Assembly: GCA_938046775.1 (NCBI GenBank)
Contig: CALIXB010000022.1
Coordinates: forward strand, 1-59,190
Direction of reading: 5' to 3'
Source of the DNA: an uncultured Candidatus Saccharibacteria bacterium
Lineage (GTDB): Bacteria; Patescibacteriota; Saccharimonadia; Saccharimonadales; Saccharimonadaceae
Length of the DNA: 59,190 bases
The stretch's first letter is position 1. Each line of letters opens with the position of its first letter. The notes under the pieces were generated by a model that had not been told where the DNA came from, searched no databases, and saw only the letters and a list, made by a program, of their open reading frames with translations. Position numbers and translations under genes: made by a program. This document shows, one piece after another, positions 7,841-16,570 of the stretch.

Positions 7841-10009
7841 ATGGGTCAGCGGCGACTAGCAACACCGCAAAAGGACGATGCTAAAAAGCGTCCACAGTCG
7901 AAAAAAAGCAATAACGCAGTATTAAATAACACCACCACTCGTAAGGGTGAGGTGTTTAGGGCGCAACGACGAACAAGTGAGAATGTTAACCTTAGGGCGT
8001 CGCAGCACTTGATTGATATTCCGGTCAATAAGTCGGTTTATAATGGTTATGGTGGCGAGCAGTTTAGCATGAAAATGCAGCCAAAGCGTACTCGTGGTGG
8101 CCAGCCAAAGCTGCGGATTATCCCAATCGGTGGTGTTGGTGAAATGGGTATTGGTAAAAACATGAACGCCATTGAGTATGATGATGAAATTATCATCGTG
8201 GACATGGGCTTCCTGTTTCCGGGTAGCGACTATCCAGGAATCAACTACATCACCCCGGACATCACCTGGCTGGAGGAGAATAAGCACAAGATTAAGGCGC
8301 ACGTGTTCACTCACGGACACCTGGATCACATCGGGTCATTCCGGCACTTTATTCACCGAATTCCAGCGCCAGTTTACGGTTCGAAGTTTACCATTGGCAT
8401 GCTGGACAAGTCGATGGCTGATGCGGACACCGATTTTCAGCCAGACTTTCGGGTAATGGATCCATTGAGTCATGAAATTGTTCAAGTGTCGAAGCACTTT
8501 TCCGTGGAATTGGTGCGGGTGAACCACTCGATTCCTGACTCGACAGCGGTGATTATTCGGACGCCATTGGGTGTGATAATTGACTCTGGTGACTGGCGAT
8601 TTGAGGAAAGTCCGGTTGATGGTCAGAAATTTGACCTCGAGCGGATGACTGAAGTGGCATCCAAAGAGGGTGTTCTGATGTTTATGAACGAATCGACCAA
8701 CTGTGAGTCGGCTGGTACACACACCCACACGGAGTTTGATATTCAATATTCAATTGGTCAGGTAATGGACAAGTTTAGTAACAGTCGAGTGATTTTAAGC
8801 TGTTTCTCATCACAGGTTCACCGTTTGCAATTGATTTTAGAAGAAGCGCATAAGCACGGACGCAAGGTAGCGTTTGCTGGCTTTTCAATGATTCAGAACC
8901 TGGAAGTGGCGCTGCGTTCAGGGACCATTAAGATCCCGAAAGACACTGTCATGAAGATGGAGGATATCATCAAGCTGCCGGATAACCAAATCACCGTGGT
9001 CTGTACTGGTTCGCAGGGTGAATTTAATGCCGTGTTGAGCCGCATGGCGACTGGCGCGCATAAATACATGAAGATCAAGGGCTCTGATGTGGTGGTGTTT
9101 AGCTCTAATCCGATTCCGGGCAATGAGAAAAACGTGGTGCGAACGGTTGATGGCTTGATGCGCGAGGGTTCTGATGTGATTCAGAACGGCAAGACACACT
9201 TGACGGGGATTGGGCCGCTGCACTTGTCGGGACATGGTTATTATGATGATCACGTCAAGTTGATTAATGCGTTGAACCCAACGTACTATATGCCAATTCA
9301 CGGCGAATTCCATATGCTGGTTTATAATGCTCGGCTGGCAGAAAAAGAGTGCGGTATTCCGCGGAAGAATATCTTTGTGTGCGACGCTGGCGATATTATT
9401 GAAATTGACGTTGAGCGGCAAGCTAAGAAAGCCGGTCGGATTCAGGCAGGCGGCGTGATGTATGATGATACGGGCGCTATCGTTTCTGAGGTGGTATTGA
9501 AAGACCGCATTCATATGTCTCAGGAAGGAATGTTTGTGGTAGTGCTGACGGTGCAACGCGGCACCGGGCGGTTACTAACCAGTCCAGACATTATTTCTCG
9601 CGGTTTCATCTACCTGCGCGATTCCGAGGAATTGATGAATATGATTCGCCAGTACTTGAAACAGAAGGCAGCGCGCAGTTTTTCTGGTAAGTATGACCTT
9701 GACGTTATCAAGAAGGAAATTAAGGATGAAGTCACACATATTTTGTACGATCAAACACGTCGCACGCCAATTGTTATTCCGGTGATTAACGAAGTTGGCG
9801 GTTTGAAAACGGTAAAATCGACTGCTACTTCGAATACCTCTACCATAAAGACACTAGTACGCGGCAAAAAACCTGCGGCTACTTCGGCGGAAGAGCCAAA
9901 AATGACTCTGCCAACCACGCCACGCCGTCGTTTTCCGCAGCGTCAAGTGCCTGATACTGAGGCGAATGACACGAAGGCTCGGGAGCGACAAGATTTTCGT
10001 CCGTACTAA
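7841..10009 (+). CDS. rnj: Ribonuclease J
   Basis: 722 residues from the ATG at 7841, preceded by AAAAGGAG; the longer frame from 7805 has no SD. After a basic, low-complexity N-terminal extension of about 75 residues comes the metallo-beta-lactamase core with the Zn motif THGHLDH. Beta-CASP segments follow (e.g. SGHGYYDD, PIHGEFHM). The C-terminal domain is followed by a basic disordered tail. RNase J is a 5'-3' exonuclease and endonuclease for mRNA decay and rRNA maturation. Both extensions are longer than in Bacillus RNase J (about 555 residues). Confidence 0.96.
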   Translation: MGQRRLATPQKDDAKKRPQSKKSNNAVLNNTTTRKGEVFRAQRRTSENVNLRASQHLIDIPVNKSVYNGYGGEQFSMKMQPKRTRGGQPKLRIIPIGGVGEMGIGKNMNAIEYDDEIIIVDMGFLFPGSDYPGINYITPDITWLEENKHKIKAHVFTHGHLDHIGSFRHFIHRIPAPVYGSKFTIGMLDKSMADADTDFQPDFRVMDPLSHEIVQVSKHFSVELVRVNHSIPDSTAVIIRTPLGVIIDSGDWRFEESPVDGQKFDLERMTEVASKEGVLMFMNESTNCESAGTHTHTEFDIQYSIGQVMDKFSNSRVILSCFSSQVHRLQLILEEAHKHGRKVAFAGFSMIQNLEVALRSGTIKIPKDTVMKMEDIIKLPDNQITVVCTGSQGEFNAVLSRMATGAHKYMKIKGSDVVVFSSNPIPGNEKNVVRTVDGLMREGSDVIQNGKTHLTGIGPLHLSGHGYYDDHVKLINALNPTYYMPIHGEFHMLVYNARLAEKECGIPRKNIFVCDAGDIIEIDVERQAKKAGRIQAGGVMYDDTGAIVSEVVLKDRIHMSQEGMFVVVLTVQRGTGRLLTSPDIISRGFIYLRDSEELMNMIRQYLKQKAARSFSGKYDLDVIKKEIKDEVTHILYDQTRRTPIVIPVINEVGGLKTVKSTATSNTSTIKTLVRGKKPAATSAEEPKMTLPTTPRRRFPQRQVPDTEANDTKARERQDFRPY

Positions 10010-10018
10010 TCCTTCAGA

Positions 10019-10047
10019 TTGATTTTACTGATAAATTATGCTATAAT
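10019..10047 (+). promoter_or_regulatory. Promoter upstream of ftsK
   Basis: TTGATT, a 17-bp spacer and TATAAT (10042-10047). A second TATAAT at 10100-10105 ends 10 nt before the ATG and could give a nearly leaderless transcript, but it lacks a clear -35. Confidence 0.7.
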
Positions 10048-10115
10048 ACAACATGTATTAAATTGATGTTTATATCTGTTAAGAAGTATAAAATCAGTGT
10101 ATAATAAAAACGATT

Positions 10116-12332
10116 ATGGCAAAAAAGCGAAAGAGCACGAAAAAGTCTACTCCTACCAAACCGCAACATAGTTTGCCGGTGGGTTTTTGGTCGCAAGTAG
10201 GCGCGGTCTTATTGATCCTCTTGTCGTTGCTGTTGGTGGTTTCGTGGTTTGGTGTTGGCGGTCCAGTTCTTCAGTGGATTGATATGGCAACTATAAAGAC
10301 AGTCGGCTACACTGCTTACACATTACCGATACTATTAATTTATTTGGCGGTAGAAACTTTCCGGGCAGAAGAGAATCGCTTACCTGCGGTGGTGAAGTTT
10401 GCGGCAGTTTTAGAGATTGTGTGGTTTTCAGGATTATTTGGGCTATTAAAGACGTCTTTGCGACCAGATGCCGGTGGATTTGTAGGTGATATATTAAACA
10501 CAGCCACACTTAAAATGGTAGATTCGGCAATTGCTGCAATATTTTACCTGGTGTTGGCGTTTATTACAGTTTTATTTATCACCCAAACATCACCATTTAC
10601 TGTGTTTAGTAAATTGTGGCAAGCAATTAAAAGTAATAGCTCAGAGGATGATAACAATCGATCTATCATGAAGCAAGCGGCAAAGTCTCAGTCGACAGAG
10701 GAAGATAAAAAGGTGAGTTTGGGGGATATTAAACTCAATGCTGGCGTGCCGATTATTGACACCACTAAGGAGAAGAAGGGTTTATTAAAGCGTACTGAAA
10801 AGCCAGAAAAGGCCGCTGCTGAAGAACAGGCTCTGGTGGCAACACGTGATCCAAATTGGCAAGCCCCAAGCCTGGATTTATTAGAGAAGAACGAAGGCGG
10901 TGCGGATGCTGGCGATACGAGACAAAATGCTCAGATTATTCATGATACACTATCCGAATTTAACATTGATGCAGTGATGGGTGATATAAACGTTGGACCA
11001 AAGGTGACTCAGTACACCCTAAGGCCACCAAGTGGTGTGAAATTGACGCGAATTACCGCGCTAGAGACAAATATTGCGCTTAATTTGGCGGCCCAAAGTC
11101 TGAGGATTGAAGCGCCGATTCCTGGCCAGAAAGCGGTGGGAATTGAGGTGCCAAACCGTAAGGCAGCTGAGGTGCGACTGTATAGTACATTAGTCTCAAA
11201 GCAGTGGACGGCGTCGCGCGATCCGCTCAGCTTTACAATTGGTAAGGATATTTCTGGGCAAGTCGTAGTTGGCGAACTGGGAAAGATGCCGCACTTGCTA
11301 ATTGCTGGGCAAACTGGCTCCGGTAAGTCGGTGATGATTAATACTCTGCTGACGAGCTTATTGTATCGCAATAGTCCCAGTGACATGAAACTGATTTTGG
11401 TTGACCCGAAGCAGGTGGAAATGGCGCCATATGAGGATATTCCACACTTACTGACCCCGGTGATTACTGAGCCAGAAAAGACTATTTCAGCTCTAAAGTG
11501 GGCAGTTAATGAAATGGAGCGGCGCTATAAATTATTAGCGACAGAGAAGATCCGTAATATTAAGGATTACAATAAGAGGCTGCAATCACGAGCGAAAAAG
11601 ATTGCTATTGCTGATGAAAACGGTAATGTGCAGGAACATGAAGATGGTTCGATGCCGTACATTGTGATTGTGGTGGACGAAATGGCGGACTTGATGATGA
11701 TTGCTAAGAAAGATGTCGAGGCATTAATCGTTCGTTTGGCGCAGAAGGCCCGAGCAGTTGGTATCCATTTGGTACTGGCAACGCAGCGGCCAAGTGTTGA
11801 TGTGATTACTGGTTTAATTAAGGCAAACGTGCCGGCGCGTATTTCCTTTACGGTAGCTAGCCAGGTGGATAGTATGACGATTTTAGACCAAGCGGGCGCG
11901 GAAAAATTGCTGGGTCAGGGTGATATGTTGTTCTATACGCCAAGCATGAGTAAACCAAAACGTATCCAAGGTGCCTGGGTAACTGATGATGAAGTGAATA
12001 AAATTACTGATCATTTGCGAATGCAAATGGCGCCGCAGTACAACGATGAAGTGGTGGCTCAGCCAGTGCAGTTGAACGGCAAGGGTGGTGTAGTGATGGA
12101 TTTGTCAGAAGGTGGTGATGATAAATTCAAGGATGCTGTGAGGGTGGTAGTTGAGCGACGAAAGGCCTCAACGAGTATGCTTCAGACACGTCTAGGTATT
12201 GGCTATCAGCGAGCAGCGCGCATTATTGAAGAAATGGAAGAGCGTGGAATTATCGGTCCGCAGAATGGCTCAAAACCACGTGATGTATTGATCTCTAGTG
12301 TCGAAGAATTAGATGAATTGTTGGCGGAATAG
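10116..12332 (+). CDS. ftsK: DNA translocase FtsK/SpoIIIE
   Basis: 738 residues. About four membrane helices (25-170) are followed by a charged linker (175-270), the alpha/beta RecA-like motor and a C-terminal gamma winged helix (about 670-738). Walker A is GQTGSGKS at about 398-405 and Walker B is VIVVDEMAD at about 516-524; the FtsK signature QRPSVDVITG is present. The protein pumps DNA toward the terminus during septation via KOPS-type recognition. No SD precedes the ATG. Length and order match the family. Confidence 0.96.
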   Translation: MAKKRKSTKKSTPTKPQHSLPVGFWSQVGAVLLILLSLLLVVSWFGVGGPVLQWIDMATIKTVGYTAYTLPILLIYLAVETFRAEENRLPAVVKFAAVLEIVWFSGLFGLLKTSLRPDAGGFVGDILNTATLKMVDSAIAAIFYLVLAFITVLFITQTSPFTVFSKLWQAIKSNSSEDDNNRSIMKQAAKSQSTEEDKKVSLGDIKLNAGVPIIDTTKEKKGLLKRTEKPEKAAAEEQALVATRDPNWQAPSLDLLEKNEGGADAGDTRQNAQIIHDTLSEFNIDAVMGDINVGPKVTQYTLRPPSGVKLTRITALETNIALNLAAQSLRIEAPIPGQKAVGIEVPNRKAAEVRLYSTLVSKQWTASRDPLSFTIGKDISGQVVVGELGKMPHLLIAGQTGSGKSVMINTLLTSLLYRNSPSDMKLILVDPKQVEMAPYEDIPHLLTPVITEPEKTISALKWAVNEMERRYKLLATEKIRNIKDYNKRLQSRAKKIAIADENGNVQEHEDGSMPYIVIVVDEMADLMMIAKKDVEALIVRLAQKARAVGIHLVLATQRPSVDVITGLIKANVPARISFTVASQVDSMTILDQAGAEKLLGQGDMLFYTPSMSKPKRIQGAWVTDDEVNKITDHLRMQMAPQYNDEVVAQPVQLNGKGGVVMDLSEGGDDKFKDAVRVVVERRKASTSMLQTRLGIGYQRAARIIEEMEERGIIGPQNGSKPRDVLISSVEELDELLAE

Positions 12333-12341
12333 TATAAAAGA

Positions 12342-12370
12342 TTGACCAAATAATATCTATATTGTATAAA
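12342..12370 (+). promoter_or_regulatory. Promoter of the interrupted gene at 12378
   Basis: TTGACC, a 17-bp spacer and TATAAA, ending 7 nt before ATG 12378. That distance matches the leaderless promoters elsewhere in the window and marks 12378 as the original start codon. Confidence 0.65.
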
Positions 12371-12377
12371 AAACTTT

Positions 12378-12995
12378 ATGAATGAGCATTTTCCCGGAAG
12401 TTATGACTTAGCTCTTGACTAAGATACTCTTGTCACTATAGTACAAGCAGCAGGTAAAGTTCTTAAAGAGAAGGGTATTGAAGGGCTAGAGAATGGTCGC
12501 TATAAAATAGACGATCGTAGTGCTGCTGCGAACATTTTTACATGTAAACTATCGCCAGAAATAGTGCATCATATTTTTTCAATTCCACCAGAAGCCATTC
12601 GCGTTTCTTCGGACGGTCATGCGGAGGGGTGCGAAATAATCTATTTACCAGAATCTATGTTGGAAGATGGTATACAATGTTCCGCTGAATTAGGTTTGTA
12701 CGTTACTGAGGTGGTAGGTCGTTCAGGTGGCTTACCGCCACTTCATATAGAGCACAGCTGGATTATTAGAGGTTGGAAGGATCAATGTCTTGAGGGAGAG
12801 TATAAGGTCGAATATTCCGTAGATGGCCGAAGAGTAAGCCCGAGTAATCTTGATCTAGAAAGTTTGGATTTGAGAAACTCTGAAGATATCAGAAGATTAA
12901 TCGCCGACATAAGAAATAACGCTCAATCCCTCAGTGCTGATGATACAGACACTATCTATGAGCTCATTGACACGATATTACAGAGTGGGGTATAA
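12378..12995 (+). pseudogene. Unknown protein gene with in-frame stop at codon 15
   Basis: The frame starts at ATG 12378, reads 14 codons, meets TAA at 12420-12422, and continues open in the same frame to 12995 (190 more codons). The promoter at 12342 is placed for leaderless translation from 12378, which argues that this was the true start. The portion after the stop is protein-like and could restart at GTG 12564 (143 residues), but no SD is visible. No family was recognised; the C-terminus is acidic and helical. It could be a nonsense-mutated gene, a 14-residue leader peptide plus a reinitiated gene, or a sequence error. The rpsF promoter is embedded in its end. Confidence 0.6.
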
Positions 12996-12996
12996 T
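12967..12996 (+). promoter_or_regulatory. Promoter of the rpsF-ssb-rpsR operon
   Basis: TTGACA (12967-12972), an 18-bp spacer and TATAAT (12991-12996). The -10 box overlaps the stop codon of the preceding frame. Confidence 0.85.
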
Positions 12997-13016
12997 ATAA
13001 GTAGATATTAACCTAA

Positions 13017-13067
13017 GCTTATGTGAGACAGCATAAGCATCCGTAAATGGATTCCAGAGGAGGAAGC
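13017..13067 (+). promoter_or_regulatory. rpsF leader with two hairpins and a CCG element
   Basis: The leader holds a 7-bp hairpin (GCTTATG with CATAAGC, 13017-13038). A second stem, ATCC with GGAT (13039-13052), carries CCG at its loop edge and is followed by GAGGAGG. Many bacteria have an S6:S18-binding leader with a CCG element before rpsF. This could be a divergent form, but the match is by eye only. Confidence 0.4.
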
Positions 13068-13421
13068 ATGAACGAATACGAACTAACTGTTCTTATTCAT
13101 CCGGATTTAGAGTCTAATCTAGATTCAGCGTTGGATAAGGTACATGGTTTAATCACCGATAACGGCGGTGAAATTACTAAAGAAGATAACTGGGGCAAGA
13201 AAAAATTGGCCTACACCATCAAGCGTGAAGACTTTGCAATTTACGTTTGTTTTGAGGTAAAACTGCCAGCGCCAGCTTTATTGAAGATTTCTAACACGCT
13301 TAACATTACCGACGAAGTATTGCGCTACCTATTGGTAAAAACTGATGAAAAAACTCGTCAGGCATTAAGCGAGCAAAAAGCACGCAACGAAGAAGCTGAT
13401 TCAAGCGAATCAAATAAATAA
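13068..13421 (+). CDS. rpsF: 30S ribosomal protein S6
   Basis: 117 residues from ATG 13068, preceded by GAGGAGG; the frame extended to 13047 is rejected because it has no start signal. It shows the bS6 fold pattern: NEYELTVLIHPDLE at the start, the WGKKKLAYTIK motif in the middle and an acidic, Ser-rich tail. S6 pairs with S18 on the small-subunit platform. First gene of the classical rpsF-ssb-rpsR operon. Confidence 0.97.
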   Translation: MNEYELTVLIHPDLESNLDSALDKVHGLITDNGGEITKEDNWGKKKLAYTIKREDFAIYVCFEVKLPAPALLKISNTLNITDEVLRYLLVKTDEKTRQALSEQKARNEEADSSESNK

Positions 13422-13456
13422 GCCTAACTGCCGCAAGGTAAAAAAGGGGATAGAAT

Positions 13457-13879
13457 ATGGCACGAAGCATCAATCAAGTAATTTTACTGGGTAGATTGAC
13501 ACGCGATCCAGAGCAGCGAACAACGGCTTCTGGAAAGAACGTAGTCAGTTTTAGTATCGCGGTTGATCGACCAACCCAAGATGATCAGGCGGACTTTTTC
13601 AATATTACTGCTTGGGATAAACTTGGTGATTTGGTGATGCAATATTTAAGCAAGGGTCGTCGAGTTCTAGTCCAAGGGCGACTGCGGCAAGATAGTTGGG
13701 AAGATAAGGAAACTGGCAAAAGACAGAGTCGAATTGAAGTTACTGCTTCAGACGTAACATTCTTAGACGGTCCGAATAATGACAATTCTGGCTCTGCTGC
13801 GCCAAAAACTACTAAAAAAGAGGAAGTTGTGACGGAGATTGACGATAAGCCAATTGACCTGAGCGAAATCCCATTCTAA
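13457..13879 (+). CDS. ssb: Single-stranded DNA-binding protein
   Basis: 140 residues. An OB fold (about 1-105) starts with the typical INQVILLGRLTRDPE and contains the WDKLGDLV segment. An acidic linker and a C-terminal tip ending in IDLSEIPF follow; this tip recruits repair and replication partners. The start is ATG after AAAAGGGG. Located between rpsF and rpsR as in most bacteria. Confidence 0.97.
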   Translation: MARSINQVILLGRLTRDPEQRTTASGKNVVSFSIAVDRPTQDDQADFFNITAWDKLGDLVMQYLSKGRRVLVQGRLRQDSWEDKETGKRQSRIEVTASDVTFLDGPNNDNSGSAAPKTTKKEEVVTEIDDKPIDLSEIPF

Positions 13880-13892
13880 TAAGGAGATAATA

Positions 13893-14090
13893 ATGGCACA
13901 ATTGAAGAAAAATCCACCGATTATTTTTGACTACAAAGACGTGAAGACTTTGCAGCGCTACATCAATGTTTATGGCCAAATCGAGCCAATCAGCAAGACT
14001 GGCTTAAGCGAAAAGCAGCAGCGAAGTTTGGCAGTGGCAATTAAGCGTGCTCGTCATTTGGCGCTATTGCCTTTTGTGGCTAGCAACTAG
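13893..14090 (+). CDS. rpsR: 30S ribosomal protein S18
   Basis: 65 residues, with the bS18 core FDYKDVKTLQRYINVYGQIEP and a basic KRARHLALLPF end. The usual short N-terminal basic tail is trimmed. The start is ATG after AAGGAG, 13 nt after ssb. S18 binds S6 and the 16S platform. Confidence 0.96.
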   Translation: MAQLKKNPPIIFDYKDVKTLQRYINVYGQIEPISKTGLSEKQQRSLAVAIKRARHLALLPFVASN

Positions 14091-14105
14091 CAATATTTAA
14101 ACAGG

Positions 14106-14146
14106 ATATCTCGTTGCTACTACATATTTGGCGGCGAGATATTTTA
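14106..14146 (+). terminator. Terminator after rpsR
   Basis: A 12-bp stem (ATATCTCGTTGC with GCGGCGAGATAT, two G-T pairs) with a 13-nt loop, followed by TTTTA. The short T tract suggests partial termination with read-through into efp. Confidence 0.65.
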
Positions 14147-14162
14147 TTGGAAAGGAATATGT

Positions 14163-14723
14163 ATGTATCAGCCAACTGATTTGAAAAAGGGAGCAGTTTG
14201 CCAGATTGACGGTAAGCCGTATCGGGTTGTGGAATACGGGCAGAAGGTTATGGGTCGGGGTGGTTCAATTGTCAATGTGAAGCTGAAGAATTTAATTGAC
14301 GGTAGTGTTATCCCGAAGACATTTAAAGGGCAGGAGCGAATCGAAGCTGCTGAGGTTAATAATAAGACTGCGCAATATTTATATAACGATGGTGATAAAT
14401 TCTACTTTATGGATCCGGTTAGTTTTGAGCAGTTTGAATTGGCGGCGGAAATTGTTGATGATGCTAGCAAATACTTGAAGGAAGGCGACGAATTGAACTT
14501 ACAATTCTTTGACGGGCGAGTAATTAACGTTGAGCTACCAAAGAATAAATATCTGGAAGTTACCTACACCGAAGACGTAGTGAAGGGTGACACAACTTCG
14601 TCTGTCTTAAAAGACGCAACGCTAGAAACTGGTTTGGTAGTGAAGGTTCCGGCGTTTATTAAGCAGGGTGATATTATTAGTGTCGATACATCAACTGGCG
14701 AGTATCGCGAACGAAAGAAGTAG
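14163..14723 (+). CDS. efp: Translation elongation factor P
   Basis: 186 residues with the KOW-like N-domain and two OB domains of EF-P; it rescues ribosomes stalled on polyproline. The loop that reaches the peptidyl-transferase centre reads VMGRGGS, with Arg at position 32, where many EF-Ps carry Lys and the EarP-type carry Arg. No modification enzyme is seen in this window. The start is ATG 14163 after AAAGGA. It is followed by tlyA after 11 nt, probably cotranscribed. Confidence 0.96.
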   Translation: MYQPTDLKKGAVCQIDGKPYRVVEYGQKVMGRGGSIVNVKLKNLIDGSVIPKTFKGQERIEAAEVNNKTAQYLYNDGDKFYFMDPVSFEQFELAAEIVDDASKYLKEGDELNLQFFDGRVINVELPKNKYLEVTYTEDVVKGDTTSSVLKDATLETGLVVKVPAFIKQGDIISVDTSTGEYRERKK

Positions 14724-14734
14724 CAGTCCTTCAG

Positions 14735-15457
14735 ATGAAACAGCGATTAGACAAGGTTCTGGTCGAGCGCGGGCTAGCGTCAACACGTTCTCAGGCGGAT
14801 AATTTTATTCGCTTGGGTTACGTTTATTTGAATAAAAAAATTGCTCAAAAATCAGGGGCAATGGTATCTGATACTGATACGATAACGCTAAAAAAGATGG
14901 AGACTTATGTGTCGCGAGCGGGCTTAAAACTGGCTAGCGTAGCCAAATATTTTAAGCTTAATTTTCAAGATAAAACAGTATTAGATATTGGCTCAAGTAC
15001 TGGTGGTTTTACCGACTATTCACTGCGTCATGGTGCTAGGAAAGTTTTTGCCGTTGACGTTGGTACTGACCAACTTCATCTAAGCTTGAGGACGAACCCA
15101 AAGATTATCCTTCACGAAAAAACTGATATTCGTGATTTTTGCACAGATGAAGTGATCGATGTGATTGTGGGGGATGTGTCATTTATATCGCTACGGGATA
15201 TTTTGCCACATGTAGCTAAAGAACTAATGAATAAAAATACCATACTTATTGCCATGGTAAAGCCACAATTTGAAGCAGGGCGACATCAAACTAATAAAGG
15301 CATTATTAAAAATGATAAGGTGCGACGGCAGATCTTAACTGATTTTGAAAATTGGGCAAAAAAGTATTTTGTGATTTTAGATAAAAAGGATAGTGAAGTT
15401 GCTGGCAGCAAGGGAAATCTTGAGCGATTTTATAAATTGCAATTAGCTAAACGTTAA
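14735..15457 (+). CDS. tlyA: TlyA-family rRNA 2'-O-methyltransferase
   Basis: 240 residues. An N-terminal S4 RNA-binding domain (about 3-60, RLDKVLVERGLASTRSQAD) precedes an FtsJ-like Rossmann methyltransferase with LDIGSSTGGFTD as the SAM-binding loop and the VGDVSFISL motif. Characterised TlyA proteins methylate 16S and/or 23S rRNA and influence capreomycin sensitivity. The 'hemolysin' label often given to this family is historical. Its 3' end overlaps the convergent ychF by 11 bp. Confidence 0.92.
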   Translation: MKQRLDKVLVERGLASTRSQADNFIRLGYVYLNKKIAQKSGAMVSDTDTITLKKMETYVSRAGLKLASVAKYFKLNFQDKTVLDIGSSTGGFTDYSLRHGARKVFAVDVGTDQLHLSLRTNPKIILHEKTDIRDFCTDEVIDVIVGDVSFISLRDILPHVAKELMNKNTILIAMVKPQFEAGRHQTNKGIIKNDKVRRQILTDFENWAKKYFVILDKKDSEVAGSKGNLERFYKLQLAKR

Positions 15458-16526
15458 ACCTAAATTCAACAACATCATTTGGTTGCATAATGTAGGTTTT
15501 ACCTTCGGTGCGAATCTTACCAGCCTCGCGAGCTTTTACTTCTGAACCGGCAGTAATCAAATCATTAAAATCGACAATTTGCGCCGCAATGAAGCCTCGT
15601 TCAAAGTCTGAATGGATAACTCCAGCAGCTTGTGGTGCTGTCCAGCCCTTATGGATTGTCCAGGCGCGCACTTCTTTTTCACCGGCAGTCAAGTAGCTTT
15701 GTAATCCCAGTGTGTCGTAGGCGGCGTGAATTAGTTTGACTAGTCCAGTTTCTTGAACGCCATAACTTTCCAGAAGTTCTTTGGCATCGTCTTCTGATAA
15801 ACCTTTTAACTCTTCTTCTAACTTTGCACAGACAAAGACGGTTTTTGCGGGGTGGACTAGTTCTTTTAATTTTCCTTGCAGAGCAGAATCGTTTAGTCCT
15901 TCTTCATCAACATTGAAAGCGTAAATAACTGGTTTGGCGGTGAGTAGATGCAGGTAAGCAATTGCTTCAAAGTCCACATCAGCCAGAGCAGAAATTGGTG
16001 TCCCTGACTGTAGATTGTCTGCCAGTGACTGTAAATAGGCTACTTTTTGGCGGGCTTCTGGATTAGCCTTAGCTTCTTTTTGTAGCTGCGGCAGGCGTTT
16101 TTCAATTGTCTGCAGGTCGGCTAGGATTAGCTCGGTATTGATAATGTCGATATCTTTTTTTGGGTCAATTGGCGCTTCGTCGTGTCGCAAAATCTTTGAA
16201 TTTTCAAAAGCACGAACAACGTGAATAATGGCGTTGCACTCTCTGATATTGTGAAGAAACTTATTGCCTAGACCTTCGCCTTTGGAGGCGCCGGCAACTA
16301 GTCCGGCAATATCAACGAAAGTAACGGTAGCTGGGATGATTTTTTGGGCGTGATAAAGATCTGCCAGGGCTTGTAGGCGGCTGTCTGGTATGGGAACAAT
16401 TCCTGTGTTCGGCTCGATAGTTGCAAACGGATAATTAGCAGCCAAAATATCATTATTTGTTAAAGCATTAAAAAGTGTCGATTTGCCGACATTAGGTAGG
16501 CCAACGATTCCAATAGATAAACTCAT
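15447..16526 (-). CDS. ychF: Ribosome-associated ATPase YchF/OLA1
   Basis: 359 residues, the family's usual length. The G domain has G1 GLPNVGKSTLFNAL, the DIAGLV G3 motif and the NVDE segment in place of NKxD, which explains the ATP preference. A coiled-coil insert and a C-terminal TGS-like domain (about 275-359, KTYIMQPNDVVEFRFNV) follow. It binds ribosomes and acts in stress and redox responses. The start ATG is 6 nt after TGA-TATAAT with no SD, so probably leaderless. Divergent from the 986-residue surface protein gene across only 44 bp. Confidence 0.97.
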   Translation of the reverse strand: MSLSIGIVGLPNVGKSTLFNALTNNDILAANYPFATIEPNTGIVPIPDSRLQALADLYHAQKIIPATVTFVDIAGLVAGASKGEGLGNKFLHNIRECNAIIHVVRAFENSKILRHDEAPIDPKKDIDIINTELILADLQTIEKRLPQLQKEAKANPEARQKVAYLQSLADNLQSGTPISALADVDFEAIAYLHLLTAKPVIYAFNVDEEGLNDSALQGKLKELVHPAKTVFVCAKLEEELKGLSEDDAKELLESYGVQETGLVKLIHAAYDTLGLQSYLTAGEKEVRAWTIHKGWTAPQAAGVIHSDFERGFIAAQIVDFNDLITAGSEVKAREAGKIRTEGKTYIMQPNDVVEFRFNV

Positions 16527-16570
16527 AACTTTATTATATCATCTGCGCAATCTTTGATATAATTATAAGC
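16527..16570. promoter_or_regulatory. 44-bp divergent leaderless promoter pair
   Basis: Minus strand: TGA-TATAAT (plus coordinates 16533-16541) ends 6 nt before the ychF ATG. Plus strand: TATAAT (16558-16563) ends 7 nt before the ATG at 16571. No SD exists on either side, so both mRNAs should begin at the start codon. Confidence 0.7.

Noticed and set aside
7846..9556. Several long antisense frames inside the RNase J gene
   Set aside because: They mirror the coding strand and have no promoters or SDs.
12420..12422. Stop-codon reassignment as an explanation for the internal TAA
   Set aside because: All other genes here use TAA, TAG and TGA as ordinary stops, so a changed genetic code is not supported.
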